64,000 nt of DNA from positions 197,829,322 through 197,893,321 of the forward strand of contig CM060680.1 in assembly GCA_030686995.1 (NCBI GenBank), read 5' to 3'. This DNA comes from Artemisia argyi (taxonomy: Eukaryota; Streptophyta; Magnoliopsida; Asterales; Asteraceae). Below the pieces are notes generated by a model that saw nothing but the letters and a program-made list of their open reading frames with translations, was not told the DNA's origin and searched no databases. Below, piece after piece: positions 46,736-58,642 of this stretch. A program made the translations under genes and the position numbers. How positions within the stretch are numbered: position 1 is the stretch's first letter; the number at the start of each line of letters is the position of its first letter.

Positions 46736-47265
46736 CTAGATCAAGAACACTGAGGATAATTCTTCAACAAGTGGTTGGGTATTCTTGCTTGGAGGATGTT
46801 TCATTTCATGGGCTTTCAAGAAACAAACTTGTATCACAAGTTCAACAATAAAATATGAATTTGTGGCTTTAGCAACTGCTGGTAAAGAACCTGAATGGTT
46901 GAAAATTTTGCTTTTTAAGATTCTATTGTGGCCTAAACCTATAGCACCCATTTGACCATTTCTATCCGTTGTGATAGTGCAGCTACATTGGCAAAGGCTT
47001 ATAGCCAGATGTATAATGGAAAGTCTAGACACTTAGGTGTCAGGCATAGTATGATTCGTAAACTTATCATAAATGGGGTGATTTCTATAAAGTTTGTTAG
47101 ATCTCAACAGAATTTAGCTGATCACTTGACGAATGGTTTGGCTAGAAACTTGGTTCTAAAGGCTGCTAAAAGGATGGGTTTAAAGCCCACTATAGTCGTT
47201 GAGCATTCAGACACCCAATTCCCTCATAAGGCAACTTGGGAGCTGAATTCAATGTGGAAGACTTG
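46736..47265 (+). pseudogene. Copia RNase H fragment of element F
   Basis: Two frames joined by one frameshift near 46953. First frame: SSTSGWVFLLGGCFISWAF, YEFVALATAGKEPEWL. Second frame: RCDSAATLAKAYSQMYNGKSRH, then RSQQNLADHLTNGLAR. This is the copia RNase H with its Asp/Glu context partly decayed (YEFVAL where the family has AEYxAL/MEFIAL). Start and catalytic N-terminal Asp are lost in the deletion. Confidence 0.85.
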
Positions 47266-47657
47266 ATACTCAAGGGATGGAGCACATGTATTTCACATAT
47301 CAACTCAAGGATGTGCTCAGATCTGCTAAAAGGCCAAGCTGAAGGTTTTCTTCTTAATGGTTCAAGTTTTGAAAAAGTGCAAGAGCATATGCATGAATAA
47401 AAGAGAACTACCTATGTGAATGTGAAGTTTTGCCACTTCAGAGGGCTCTGGACTTTTGGCTCTTGAAACATTCATGAAATGGATATGGACACATGGCTTA
47501 TTTAGTGTCAGGAGCGTTTAAGTGTTTGAAAACTTTGTGTGTATGTTATCTTCAAGTATTCAAATGGGTTGAAGAGTTCAATTCTTAGAACACACTAATT
47601 CTCGAATATTTGAACGTGTAATGTACTAAGATGGAATTATTCTAAATTGGGGGTGAT

Positions 47658-48339
47658 TGTTGAAAATTTAGTTCAATTGAGGGTTCATGGCACACCTTGT
47701 AATGGGCTTGGAGGTACGGAGTGTACATCCATCAAGTCATTAAACTACCGTGACTCTGATAGTGGTAAAGTGTGATTCAGGTCACTGATGAGTTCAGGTT
47801 ATGCTAAAGTTATTCATCAGGTTGATAAGTTCAGCTTATGCTGAACGATCTCGTCAGGGAGTGGTCTCTTCAAAAGGTTCATCTCTTCAATGAGTGAACT
47901 CTTTGGTGAGTAAACCCAAGAACTGAATAACTCCTTTAGGGAGCATGCTCTTCAGCGAGTTAAAACGCTGGACTAAATTATAATTAACTTGTAACGGATT
48001 TAACCTATTCAAGGGCAGTTATAACTGCAATTAATGACCATGTTTAACTGGTCGTGTAAGCACTATTGCAATATAGGAGCGTATTATGAGGAGATTAATA
48101 GACCGATTAATTCTCATAATTTCATTGACTAAGGTATAATCATTTCCTACAAATAGGAAATCATAGCTTGCATGAGAGGGAGACAGGAAAACATAAAAAC
48201 TTAGAAGCGATAGGGTTCTCGATTTGTGCCTAAAGTAAGAACAAACATTTGATCTTATCTCAAGAAGATATCCGTGTAATCTAGGTATAGGGTTGAATAG
48301 TTTTCTTTAAAAAGTGATTACACGATACCAAATCCAACA
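47658..48339 (+). repeat. Element F 3' LTR
   Basis: 682 bp, TGTTG...CAACA, preceded by AATTGGGGGTGAT. Its first 33 bp match 46698-46730. Confidence 0.85.
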
Positions 48340-48344
48340 CTAAC

Positions 48345-49694
48345 CATAAGATTTGTACGTACACTTGTCAATATAAAAAAGTAAGGATTCAGAGCGAAAA
48401 TGGATGATTCCATATGTCACATGCTTTTCTTTGTTTTGTTTACTAATCAATAATATAAGTGAATAACTAAAATGGACCGTTTGAAACTTTGAAAGCATTG
48501 ATCATCATCACAAGTTGTGGTACGATTTTTGCAAACCTTGACAATGACTAGAGCCACAGTTAGCAGCAAGTCAGCCATTAGCAGGCAAGACGTCAGCAAA
48601 AACTAACCAATGAGAATTTTGGTACGGTACCAAAAATTTATGTATATTAACGAAGTTTGGTACGTTGTGAATTAATGTACATGTGTGAAACTATGCATGT
48701 ATTTTGTCTTATAAATTTTAGATTATTGGAAAGCTTTTACAGGGTTAAAAAAAATAGATTATTGCATCATTGACCCTTTAGGTCTTTAGGACAATAAGCT
48801 TATAACGAGTCGTGTTGGAGTTAAACGTATTGTAGCATATACACTAGTTATAATGCTCGCGCATGCGCGGGTTTTAAAAATATTTTTGAATCATATATTT
48901 TTATTTATTAAAAAACAAATAATTTAATCTTTGTTTTGTTTGATTTATGATGTTTAATTATAATTTTTTATTATTAAAAATAATTATTTAAAAATTTTAA
49001 TCTTATTATTAATTGTATCTTATCCATATTTTTTATAGTTATCTTCTACTTGTGTTATGGATAAATATAAAATGTTACTTAATAAGAAAATAATATTTTT
49101 TTTAAATAAAATTATTACTAAATAAGGTATGAATGCATTTTTTTGAAATAAAAAATTTTCAATAGGGGTTTTGTTTTATTATATAAAAGATTTGTTATAA
49201 AAGGTGTTCGTCCATATTTTTTGTGTCTTATGATATTAATCTTATACTTTGTAAATTGTAGTCGTCATGCTTATCGAATCGCTTCAGTTGCCTGTTATAA
49301 CTCATGTTATCATGCATATCTGCAATTAGTTGGAAAATATGCAACCATACTACTTGATAATACAACATGAACAAGAAATACTAGAAAACCTCATATCCTG
49401 TTTCGATAAGATTAGGTATTGTTGTTATTGTACTCCGTATATGCCAAGAAAAGGATAAAAAATTCACTGCAACTATTTAGTTGTTTAGGAACATTTAGGT
49501 TAAAGACACCAAGATTATGAAACCATTTTAAATTATTACCTTTAATTGACATACAAAGATTGTTGCCAAAAATATAGCTATTTCATCAGTAACCCATATC
49601 ACAACAACTTCTCTAATTTTTAAATATTTTCCCCCGGTTTTCACTTTTATAAGAGCTTCCACTTTGCACCAAAACATTAAAATTAGTAATAAGA
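48345..49694. other. Intergenic region upstream of the P450 gene
   Basis: AT-rich. Holds a Helitron-like 3' terminus on the minus strand at about 48843-48872 (CCCGCGCATGCGCGAG hairpin, then CTAG|T). A TATA-like TTTTATAAG is at 49645-49653, 42-50 bp before the ATG at 49695. Confidence 0.5.
49645..49653 (+). promoter_or_regulatory. Possible TATA box of the P450 gene
   Basis: TTTTATAAG, only about 45 bp before the ATG, which would leave a very short leader. Alternative upstream promoters are possible. Confidence 0.35.
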
Positions 49695-52600
49695 ATGGAA
49701 ACAGAAATCTTGATTTTGGCATGTTCAATCTTTACATGGATCTTCCTTCACCGATGGAACCAACGAAACCACAAGGGTCCAAAAACATGGCCACTTGTTG
49801 GAGCTGCTATCGAGCAACTAGTGAACTATGACCGCATGCACGATTGGCTAGTTAACTACCTGTCCAAGTCGAGAACCGTTGTGGTTCCAATGCCTTTCAC
49901 CACTTACACTTACATAGCCGATCCAGCTAATGTAGAACATGTTCTTAAAACGAACTTTGCAAACTACCCAAAGGTCTCTATATCTAGACACAATATATTA
50001 TAATTGCATTTGCTTTCAAGATTTTCTTTTTACTATTGCTATCAAGATAACGCCGTTTTGATCTAGGCATAAAGTTTTCGGCTTTCTTTTTGGTTTTTGA
50101 AGGGTGAAGTGTATCATTCGTATATGGAGGTGTTGCTTGGAGAAGGCATCTTCAACTCTGATGGCGAGAATTGGAGGAAACAAAGGAAAACATCAAGTTT
50201 TGAGTTTGCTTCTAAGAACTTAAGGGACTTTAGCACAGTCGTTTTTAGAGAGTATAGCCTCAAGCTCTCTTCTATTCTAAGTCAAGCAGCTTTTAAGCAC
50301 CAACAACTAGACATTCAGGTAACAAAGTAATCGCACGAATTCATATAAAGAACTAATATTGACTCTTAACTTAAATGGAAAGGGATTGCTATTACACGTA
50401 AATAAGTACATTGTTTAAGATAGATAATTATATGTTCACTGATCTTATAAAGTCGAGACTCATAATTAAAAGGAATTTTGTATTCCCAGAACAAAAGCTT
50501 TCACAAACACGTCTCCATGTGAATACAGTCTGATAATTAAGAGACAACATGCGAAGAAGGAAATACTTACATTATATAACAAGTCAGCTAAATGAAACCT
50601 ACGTTTTCGAAAGATCTTAACTGTTTTCTTACTTTCGTCATAAACATATCGATGTGAACCACGTAAATTCCGGTTCATTTTGTGTTTGGTTATTATTTGT
50701 GTTCCGTTATTTGCTAAGACTTATGTTTCTCATTCTAGGAATTATTGATGAGGATGACTCTGGACTCTATATGTAAGGTAGGATTTGGAGTTGAGATAGG
50801 GACATTAGCTCCTAGCTTACCCGACAATCGATTTGCCAAAGCCTTCGATGCAGCAAACATTATAGTCACTCTTCGGTTCATTGATCCACTATGGAAAATA
50901 AAGAAGTTCCTAAGAGTCGGTTCTGAAGCTATTCTTGATGAAAGCATGAAGATCATTGATGATTTTACATATTCGGTCATCTATAGAAGAAAGAAAGAGA
51001 TAGAAGAATCTCAAGAGGTTCCTAATGATAGTAAGGTAAATACAACTATATATGCGTAAAACACGTAGATGTACATATGTAATGGATTTAACTACATTCT
51101 ATCTTATGCCGTGCCTTAATCAGATGAAGCATGATATTTTATCAAGATTTATTGAGTTAGGAAAAGACCCTGAAAACAACATCGACGACAAGAGTCTAAG
51201 AGACATTGTATTGAACTTTGTGATTGCTGGACGAGATACAACAGCAACGACTCTTTCTTGGGCTATATACATGATCATGACTAATGATCATGTTGCTGAG
51301 AAACTTTATTCGGAGCTCAAAGCTTTAGAGAAAGAACGTGCAGAAGAGGAGAATGTGTCTTTGAAACCATGTGAAACACACGATCCTGAATCATTTGACC
51401 TCAGAACTAAGCAATTTGCTGATCTTATGACTTACGATTCTTTGGGAAAATTGTATTATTTGCATGCTGTTATTACAGAAACGCTGCGGTTGTATCCAGC
51501 TGTACCTCAGGTAAGTCATTAAAATTTTTATTTGATAAAAGTGGTAAATTCAACCCATATATGAATGGGTCAATTTGGGTTATATCTTGTTAATCCGGGT
51601 CATGTGGGTCAAATCAGCAAATGGGTTGAGTGTTGCGCAAAGCTTATTATCAACGTATACATGATACAACCTCCGAAATCGTTTTATTAAAAGATATTGA
51701 TTATTATTGCAATAATATTTAATTTGCAAACATAATCACAGAATTTTGTTGACTCAAAAAAAAAATAAAGAAATGTGCATGTCAACTCAACCCGGCCCGG
51801 CCTGTTTTGATATTTTAACATGTTGCCGCCCGCCCTTTTATCTTGCAACTTCTGCTATATGTGGAAAGAAACTAAAAGGGATTGTTGGAAACTCGATGAA
51901 GCTACTAAAGATTGATCCTTTTTTATTTTAAAAAGGACCCAAAAGGAATCTTGAATGATGATATTTTACCTGATGGAACGAAAGTAAAAGCAGGAGGTAT
52001 GGTGACATACGTACCTTACTCAATGGGACGAATGGAATATAATTGGGGTCCCGATGCAAAAGAATTTAAGCCCGAAAGATGGCTTAAAGACGGTTTCTTC
52101 CAAAACGCATCTCCATTTAAGTTCACTGCATTTCAGGTAACAAATATGCCAATATTAAATAGGAACAATTGCATATATAATTTATAAAAACTAGTTAACT
52201 TCCTAAAAGTTCGATTTAGAGGGTGTTTAGGATTGCTTATTTATCGTAGTTTATAAGTAGTGACTAAACTGCTTAGAGTTAATAAGGACATAAAGATAAG
52301 CAGGTTCCAACCTCAGATTCTAAAATGATAAGCATTTTAATTTAAGCAATCCCAAACACCCCCTTTAAGGTATTGTAAGTAAATGTCAGCTGTAATATCA
52401 TCATTTGGACCAGGTAACCGTGTTAGATAACTAAAAATGAAATTTGCTACCATTCTATGTGATATTTTCCTAAAAACAATAAAATTTTAAAACCATGATT
52501 TCAAGTGACAATTTTTTCTTGATATTAGGCGGGTCCAAGAATATGCCTCGGAAAAGACTCAGCGTACCTGCAAATGAAGATGGCACTCGCCATTTTGTGT

Positions 52601-52708
52601 AGATTTTACAAATTCAAATTGGTTGAAGGGCATGTGGTTGGGTACAGAATGATGACAATTCTATCAATGGCTAATGGATTAAAGATCAATGTTTCAACAC
52701 GTTCATAA
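49695..52708 (+). CDS. CYP704B1: Cytochrome P450, CYP704B1-like fatty-acid omega-hydroxylase
   Basis: Six exons: 49695-49973, 50103-50318, 50739-51035, 51124-51510, 51936-52136, 52529-52708; every exon is a whole number of codons, total 519 residues. An N-terminal membrane anchor (ILILACSIFTWIFLHRW) is followed by GPKTWPLVGA. I-helix AGRDTT, ExxR in ETLRLYP, PERW, and heme loop FQAGPRICLGK with the Cys ligand, split by the last intron just before AGPR. Overall wording (VVVPMPFTTYTYIADP, RKQRKTSSFEFASKNLRDFS, GVEIGTLAPSLP) is that of CYP704B1, an ER enzyme that omega-hydroxylates long-chain fatty acids for sporopollenin of the pollen wall. Expression in tapetum is expected from the family. The frame is intact. 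A MITE lies in intron 5. The stop is 67 bp from the stop of the opposing gene. Confidence 0.95.
52219..52363. mobile_element. PIF/Harbinger-like MITE in P450 intron 5
   Basis: 145 bp, ends GAGGGTGTTTAGGATTGC and GCAATCCCAAACACCCCC, flanked by TTA / TTTA. Confidence 0.75.
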
Positions 52709-52775
52709 GACTCCAATCGTGTTAAAAGACTAAACATTTGTTTTCACATGTGATCTATATGACAATAGGATTATA

Positions 52776-54715
52776 CTAAGCCAATAAGTTTTCCTTCTTG
52801 TTCCTCTCATCTTCGGTTTGAGCCTCTATCATTGATGTAACACGAGCATGAAATCCTGGATATGGTTCGTACCCAAAAATCATCTGAAGTGCCTGAATTA
52901 GGAAAAACATAGTCCGATAAAGTCTAGCTTAACGTCACTTTCTGATAAAGGTCATGTATGGGGTGTTTGGGTGCATTTCAAGAGTGATCATGTGATTAAT
53001 AAAACGAGCTACAGAATTAGTATATGGATATGTTTATGTTGTTTAAAGTTCTTATAATAAGATGTTTGATGGGCTAGGAAATTATGATTATTTAACAAAC
53101 GAATACATAAAATGACCAATAATTAACATATTATGTAAAAAAGTTTCTCAGATTAGATCAAAAGCATTATATATTTATTCAAAAAATGTAATACTTCTTA
53201 TTCATAGAATGATTCACCAAATGCAAATTCAAAGACCCCTTATAGACTATGTAGAAATTACCTCAAACAAAACAAAGAACGGGGCCATCAAGAAAGCTTG
53301 CAAAATGTTGTCAAGAAGAGCTGGTGCTTTTCCCTGCAAATTTGTTTGAAGTTATAAGCATATGCACTTCTTGATATGTTTGTTATACAATTATACTCAC
53401 GAGTTTTACCCGTGAAAGTTGCACGACTAATTTGACACATAATTCACCTTGTTTGACAATTTGATAGACTTTCAGCAAACCAATAATGAATATATATGAA
53501 ATTTTGACTTGGAATATATATAAAAAGGCGAATGTTGCAACTTTCTTAGGACAAACCGAGTATCATGTAAGTGACGAAGTAGAGCCGAGTAGCTGACTAA
53601 CCTCAAATATCCCATGTCCTATAAACTGTGCTGTCCACGAAACTAGTTGTACAACAAGAACAACCTGAATTAACAAGATGAAATACATAAGTGACACCTC
53701 ACGTCTTCACTTATGTTAGATGAAGGTTTTGTGGATCATTTTTTCTGTAATGACGGTCAATGGTGAAATAGCCGATATCAGATTAAACCTGACTACAAAA
53801 GGTTAATAGTTCCTAAATAACTTTCATGGACACAATCTCAGACGAACACGAATCCATTTGCTATCTTAATTTAGCATCAACGAATCTTAACTCAAACCAC
53901 GCATTTATAAAGATATAAAAATCCTAAATAAGCATCATAAACACGATCTTAGAGGGTGTTTGGGATTGCTAAGGCACGCTGCTTTAGATAATCGGTTGTA
54001 ACCTAACGCAATGCAGGAGAAAGTGTTTGGGTTCTTTTTTTTTTTTTTACTATATCAAAACGCTGTAGCCTATATCAGTCATTAAGTTGTATCAGTGTCA
54101 CGTTATTCGTATCATTTAAGTAACTACGAAACTGATCTCAGATATTATACGTTTGCACTGCTTTTTCGAAACTACATACTGTCTTTACGAAAATAAAGAT
54201 AGTCACATTTTTTCCATGATTTGTCCCACACTTTTTGTACTATTATTTGCGGTTTGCAAACGCAATAATCAGATAATCTACTCCAAAACGCAATCCTAAA
54301 CATATAACTTAATTCATAAAAAACAAGATACCATATAAAAGAAACACAACAAAGAATCATACTATACCTTCCAAGCCAATCCAAACCCAAGAACACTAGC
54401 AAGAACACTACTTCCAACCCAACAAAACAAACATAGAAGAGCAGCCAAAGAACCAGCTTTCAAATCAAACCAAACATAAAACACAGCATACATTAAACTT
54501 AACAAAAAACCAAGATTAAGAACCAATAAAAAACCAACTCCAAAAATAGAAACATGTATACAAGGGACATTAAATGGTATTGGTACAAAGTTTATCAAAA
54601 GTATAGCAGTGAAAAAAATAGGCCAAACAAATATCATATGGATTGCTATGTTTATTGGATTGCTGTGATATGATGCATAGAATGCAAAGTGTTTTTCAAG
54701 ATCAAGGTAACCCAT
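52776..54715 (-). CDS. DUF962 / Mpo1-like ER membrane protein
   Basis: Four exons: 54715-54368, 53664-53602, 53333-53262, 52892-52776; 600 bp, 199 residues, every exon a whole number of codons, all introns GT-AG. Begins MGYLDLEKHFAFYASYHSNP with NIAIHM behind it, then several hydrophobic segments, then WTAQFIGHGIFEGKAPAL and a charged tail. The His pattern (H..., YHxNxxN..IH, GHGxFE) is that of the DUF962 family. Yeast Mpo1 of this family is an Fe(II)-dependent dioxygenase in alpha-oxidation of 2-hydroxy fatty acids from phytosphingosine at the ER. The plant role is inferred from that. Tail to tail with the P450 gene. Confidence 0.92.
53954..54302. mobile_element. PIF/Harbinger-like MITE in intron 1 of the DUF962 gene
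   Basis: Left end GAGGGTGTTTGGGATTGC (after TTA) and right end CGCAATCCTAAACA. The right end is shorter than that of the P450-intron copy. Boundaries approximate. Confidence 0.5.
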
Positions 54716-54889
54716 TTTTTCTTTCTGAAAAAGGAAAGTGATTTGTGGTTTGGTTTGAACAATGGGATATTATGGATTTGCTTTATGGGCTTTCATACCA
54801 CAAGATGTAGCCCAAGGATGCAACTTGGGTCGGGCTAGAATAGGCCACCAAAAAATCGAACTAACTAAAGCGAATCCCAATCCGATAAC

Positions 54890-55438
54890 TAGGGGTGTTC
54901 ACGGATCGGGTAATAACCATAGTAACCGAAAACCAAAATTGAACCGAACTAAAAAACACTAAACCGAATTCGTAATCGAATCAAATTGGTCATAACCGAA
55001 CCGAACCGAACTAAATATCGGTTATCGGTTTGGATATGGCTAATGAAAACCGAGAACCGAATCGAAAACCGAATTCTTATAAATATATATTTTTTCTATG
55101 TATTTATATGAAAAAAAAATTACTAAAACTCTTTTTTAATATAAATATAACATTTTTTTATGTGTTTTTATGAAAAAAATTATTAAAATTCTTTTTTAGT
55201 ATAAATATATTATTATTTAAGTTTGAAAAAAAAAATTGTGCTAAAAACATATATAATTAAAAGAAAAATAATTAAAATTATTTAATTTGAGTTGTTCGGT
55301 TCGGTTTTCGATTATAAGGGTTCGGTTTTTGGTTATTCTGTTCGGTTGAATCAAATTTAAATTCGATCTGATTTTCGGTTTGACCCAGAAAAAATATTTA
55401 ACCGAATAACCCGATAACTGAACCGATGAACACCCCTA
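54890..55438. mobile_element. hAT-like MITE
   Basis: 12-bp perfect inverted ends TAGGGGTGTTCA / TGAACACCCCTA; interior rich in inverted CCGAACCGAA / TTCGGTTCGG words. Flanks CGATAAC and CGATCAAC suggest a decayed 8-bp duplication. Confidence 0.75.
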
Positions 55439-55446
55439 CGATCAAC

Positions 55447-57679
55447 GACCCTAGTTTAGCACATATTAGGCCTATTTTTAAAGGGTTTCGCCAACGTAAA
55501 TTTTGTAAGGATTTGTTAGGTCCATATCCACCAATAAAAAACTGCCAACTGGACTATTTCTAGACATCTTCGTAAGTAATTTTGAGGACCAAATAAAAGA
55601 GAAAAATCATTTTTTAGCCAAATATGATGACGTGACAATTTCCAATTGGTCCACATGAATCCGCAACATCTTCACAAAACCTTATGTGAATTGTTTTCCA
55701 AATTCGAAACCTTTTAAAAGTTGGTCTAAAACGTGCAAATCCTTTTCTTTTTGGTATGATGTCGTGATATTCTATACGTTTATAGAATTGGGTCGGTTAA
55801 GTCGATTCTAAAAGTAACTCATATATGATTCAAAAAACATGTTTATCTAAACGAGTTAGTGGGTAACAGGTAAAACATGTCAACGGGTCGACTCGTTAAT
55901 CCTTGTAACTCATTATAATTTTATTTTTTTTCTAATTTTATTTTCTTTTATAGAAATCTCATTAAGTTGGTGACTCGACTCATTTAAACCAAGTACCCAA
56001 CGTGGATATTGAACATAGCCTATAAACAGGTTAAGCGGTTAAATAAAACTTGAAACAACCTTGCGCGGCTGGTTTGTGTGTCAGTTTTGTATCATGTCTC
56101 ATGATGTGCCGGAAATTTCCACCCCTGAAACTAGTGATATTTAGGTGTTTCCGATTACTTATGGGGGTGTTTGAGATTGTATTTGTGACTATTTAATTAT
56201 TTATTGTGTTCGTGAATCACAAACAAATATAAGTAGTGATATTAGTAAGAGGATTTATGTGCATTTTACGAAAGAGAAAATGTAAGTAGAACATAAGTGG
56301 TGTTTGTGTTATCTATTTATACTGGAGTATATAGGAAAAACACTTAAAGTGAAAAGTGAAAAATTGAAAATAAAAAAAATAAAAAATAAAATGTTGAAAA
56401 CATATGTTTTACAAAGAAAATATTTTAAGGTAATGGAATAAATAATGCAATGGTTAATTACCCGGCTGGTTGACATGGTTAATTTGACCCGTTTTTTGAC
56501 TCAACCCGACGGGTTGACTCGGTTTAAATTGACCCATTTTTTGACTGAAATGGTTCGACCGGTTGAACCACCTGGGTCAAACCAGGTTTCAAAACATTAC
56601 GTTTAATTCTCAAATCCTCAAACTTTTATTCTTTTTCGTGTATAACCCATAAACTTTTTTTATCACTAAAACTATCTGCCGCCATAAAATCTCGTTGCTA
56701 TGCACGGGTGCTCGTCTAGTATTATTTAATGTGCTTATGAGTTTATATAAATTAGGAAAGCTTGTAACTTATTCTTTTTCGCTTTATAAGCTTATCAAGT
56801 TGAGCTTATGACTCAGAACATTTTTTGAATTTATATAAGCTAATAAACCCGTCAAATCAATGGTTTTGCAACATGCAATTTAACTTTTAAACACAATCTA
56901 ACGCAATCTCAAACACATGTTAGAGGTATTTGGGATTTTCTTATAGTGTTACTTTTTATATGTTACTTTTACTATAGTTATATTGTGATATTAATAACTT
57001 TTTGATACTTGTTTATCTACTTATTTGAGATTAAATAGTTTAAAAATCTTTTATATAGCAAGAGAACATACAAAATGAAAAATCAGAATTTTGAAAAGTT
57101 TTTAATTAGATCAATGAGAGAGCTCAAGTTTGCCATTAGGCGAAATAGAGTATTTCGATTAGCCAATAAAAGTCAAAATTGGCTATCCACGTTCAATAAC
57201 TACTTATATTGTTCCTCTTCATAAGTTTAACTCGCACGTACATGAGTTTAAAAATTAAATACGGCTAAAATTATTATTAACATAATATAAATATCAAAAT
57301 GAAGTCACATCCCCACAGGTGACCGTGAGATGAAATTAAATACGCGAGATTGTAATGACATATATTTTTTCAAAGGTTATTATGTACTATTAAACACTCA
57401 TAATGTCTAAAACGTAGTATCAGTAGTTAAATTTAAATAACATCAAACTCAATGTCATTTAAAGAAAGTCAAATCCTTCATTCCAACAAAAATCTATACA
57501 AATTATTAATGGAATTTAAAGATTATGTAAAAATTTGCGCGTGCACATGTATTATAATTATATAACTATATAAGATTTTATATAATTTATAGACTAATTT
57601 TATTTAACAACCACGTGTATGCACGGGTAAAAACGACTATAGTAATTACTAATTAGTAAACTTTAGATAATAGAATAGA
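55447..57679. other. Intergenic, TE remnants only
   Basis: A Harbinger-like pair of ends, GGGGGTGTTTGAGATTGT (about 56164) and CGCAATCTCAAACAC (about 56898-56912), encloses about 0.75 kb. Within it a GC-rich end TGCACGGGTGCTCGTCTAGT (about 56701-56720) looks like a Helitron terminus. Rows of GGGTTGAC/GGGTCAA words at 56460-56590 are decayed MITE sequence. No gene seen. Confidence 0.45.
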
Positions 57680-57952
57680 TTAGTCAATCCAAAAGCCTGT
57701 TTGTGGACTTCGTCTGTTAGGGTTTCCTTTATATCTCGTGTAACCTCTATATATCTCAAGCGGAACAAACCAACCTTTTGGCATTCTACTAGGTGCTATT
57801 TGATGCCGTTGTCCAAACCACCATGTGGATCTTTTGGATTCATTTCGTTCATTATGAACAAAAAAAGGTCTCAAAACTTCGCATAATTCAGGATCGGCCA
57901 TTTCATTTGTACTTTCAGAAAGTAGGCGACGTGAGTAAACAAACAGAAACAT
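57680..57952 (-). CDS. Unidentified small ORF
   Basis: 90 residues from ATG at 57952, with an internal ATG at residue 18 (MADPELCEV). The sequence is well composed (Trp, His, Pro, Arg-rich; WWFGQRHQIAPSRMPKGWF, RRSPQTGFWID) and unlike the AT-driven frames around it, so it may be a real exon or a gene remnant. A distant resemblance of GFWID to the NAC-domain GYWKATG motif is too weak to use. It could be an exon of a larger, decayed gene. Confidence 0.35.
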   Translation of the reverse strand: MFLFVYSRRLLSESTNEMADPELCEVLRPFFVHNERNESKRSTWWFGQRHQIAPSRMPKGWFVPLEIYRGYTRYKGNPNRRSPQTGFWID

Positions 57953-58062
57953 GTATTGAAAGATGTCTTATCAGATTTTAATTACCCTATCGAATTCCAT
58001 ATGGAAGTAAAAAAGTTAAATTTCAAACAACCCATAAAACAAAATTTATTATTTATAAAAAT

Positions 58063-58324
58063 TAAAGACGAAAAGAGCAAGGTTGGATCAAGTGGTTAAC
58101 ACCCTTGCCTCTGGAGACAGAGATCAAGGGTTCGATCCTCACCCTTCAAGGCCGGAGGTTCTTTTCTACCTTTCGTAGAACCGGAAGCAGTCTCTCTACC
58201 TTAGGTAGGGGTAAGACTGTCTACGTCTCAACCTCCCCATACACCATGAAAGACGGTATTGGGACCCATAACCCGTGAAAGACAGTATTGTGAGCTATTT
58301 TTTTCTATAAAAAATAAAGACGAA
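58063..58324 (+). mobile_element. tRNA-derived SINE, Au-like
   Basis: Body 58073-58314 with 10-bp duplications TAAAGACGAA (58063-58072, 58315-58324). Box A-like TGGATCAAGTGG and box B GGTTCGATCC mark an RNA polymerase III promoter. The 3' part GGGTAAGACTGTCTACGTCT and CCTCCCCA is typical of the Au SINE family. Ends in a T-rich tail. Confidence 0.88.
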
Positions 58325-58610
58325 TTACAACATAGAGAGGGAAAAGTGACTTACAATTAATAAGAAGTCCTCATATGTGGCGATCCTCAAACTTTATGCA
58401 TTGATCAACTTTGAAAACTACTCATCATAGTTCTAGCATGTGAGTACCGGATAGATATGTAGCCAAAGACAACTTGCCGATAGATACAAGTTATTAGTTA
58501 TGTTTTCTTCTAAATCGTGTATGCATAAAATTGAAAAACATGAGTAATAGGACTAGAATTCAGCTAAGATCATATGGTGCTTGACGTTTATGTACACCTT
58601 ATAAAAGTTC

Positions 58611-58642
<32 letters not shown>

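Larger units (their letters stand above)
46698..48339 (+). mobile_element. Element F: internally deleted Ty1/copia element
   Basis: Flanked by CTAAC duplications (46693-46697, 48340-48344). Begins with only about 33 bp of the LTR (TGTTGAAAATTTAG...GGTTCATG), then jumps into the RNase H end of pol, a non-coding stretch, a polypurine tract (about 47646-47657) and a full 3' LTR (47658-48339, ending CCAACA). A single internal deletion removed most of the 5' LTR, gag and most of pol. Confidence 0.9.

Noticed and set aside
57680..57952. NAC-domain call for the small ORF
   Set aside because: Only a short GFWID resembles the NAC motif; surrounding residues do not fit the domain, so it is left unidentified.
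58083..58150. Possible tRNA gene from the box A/box B pair
   Set aside because: The flanks, 3' part and 10-bp target duplication show a SINE; no tRNA cloverleaf with acceptor stem is formed.
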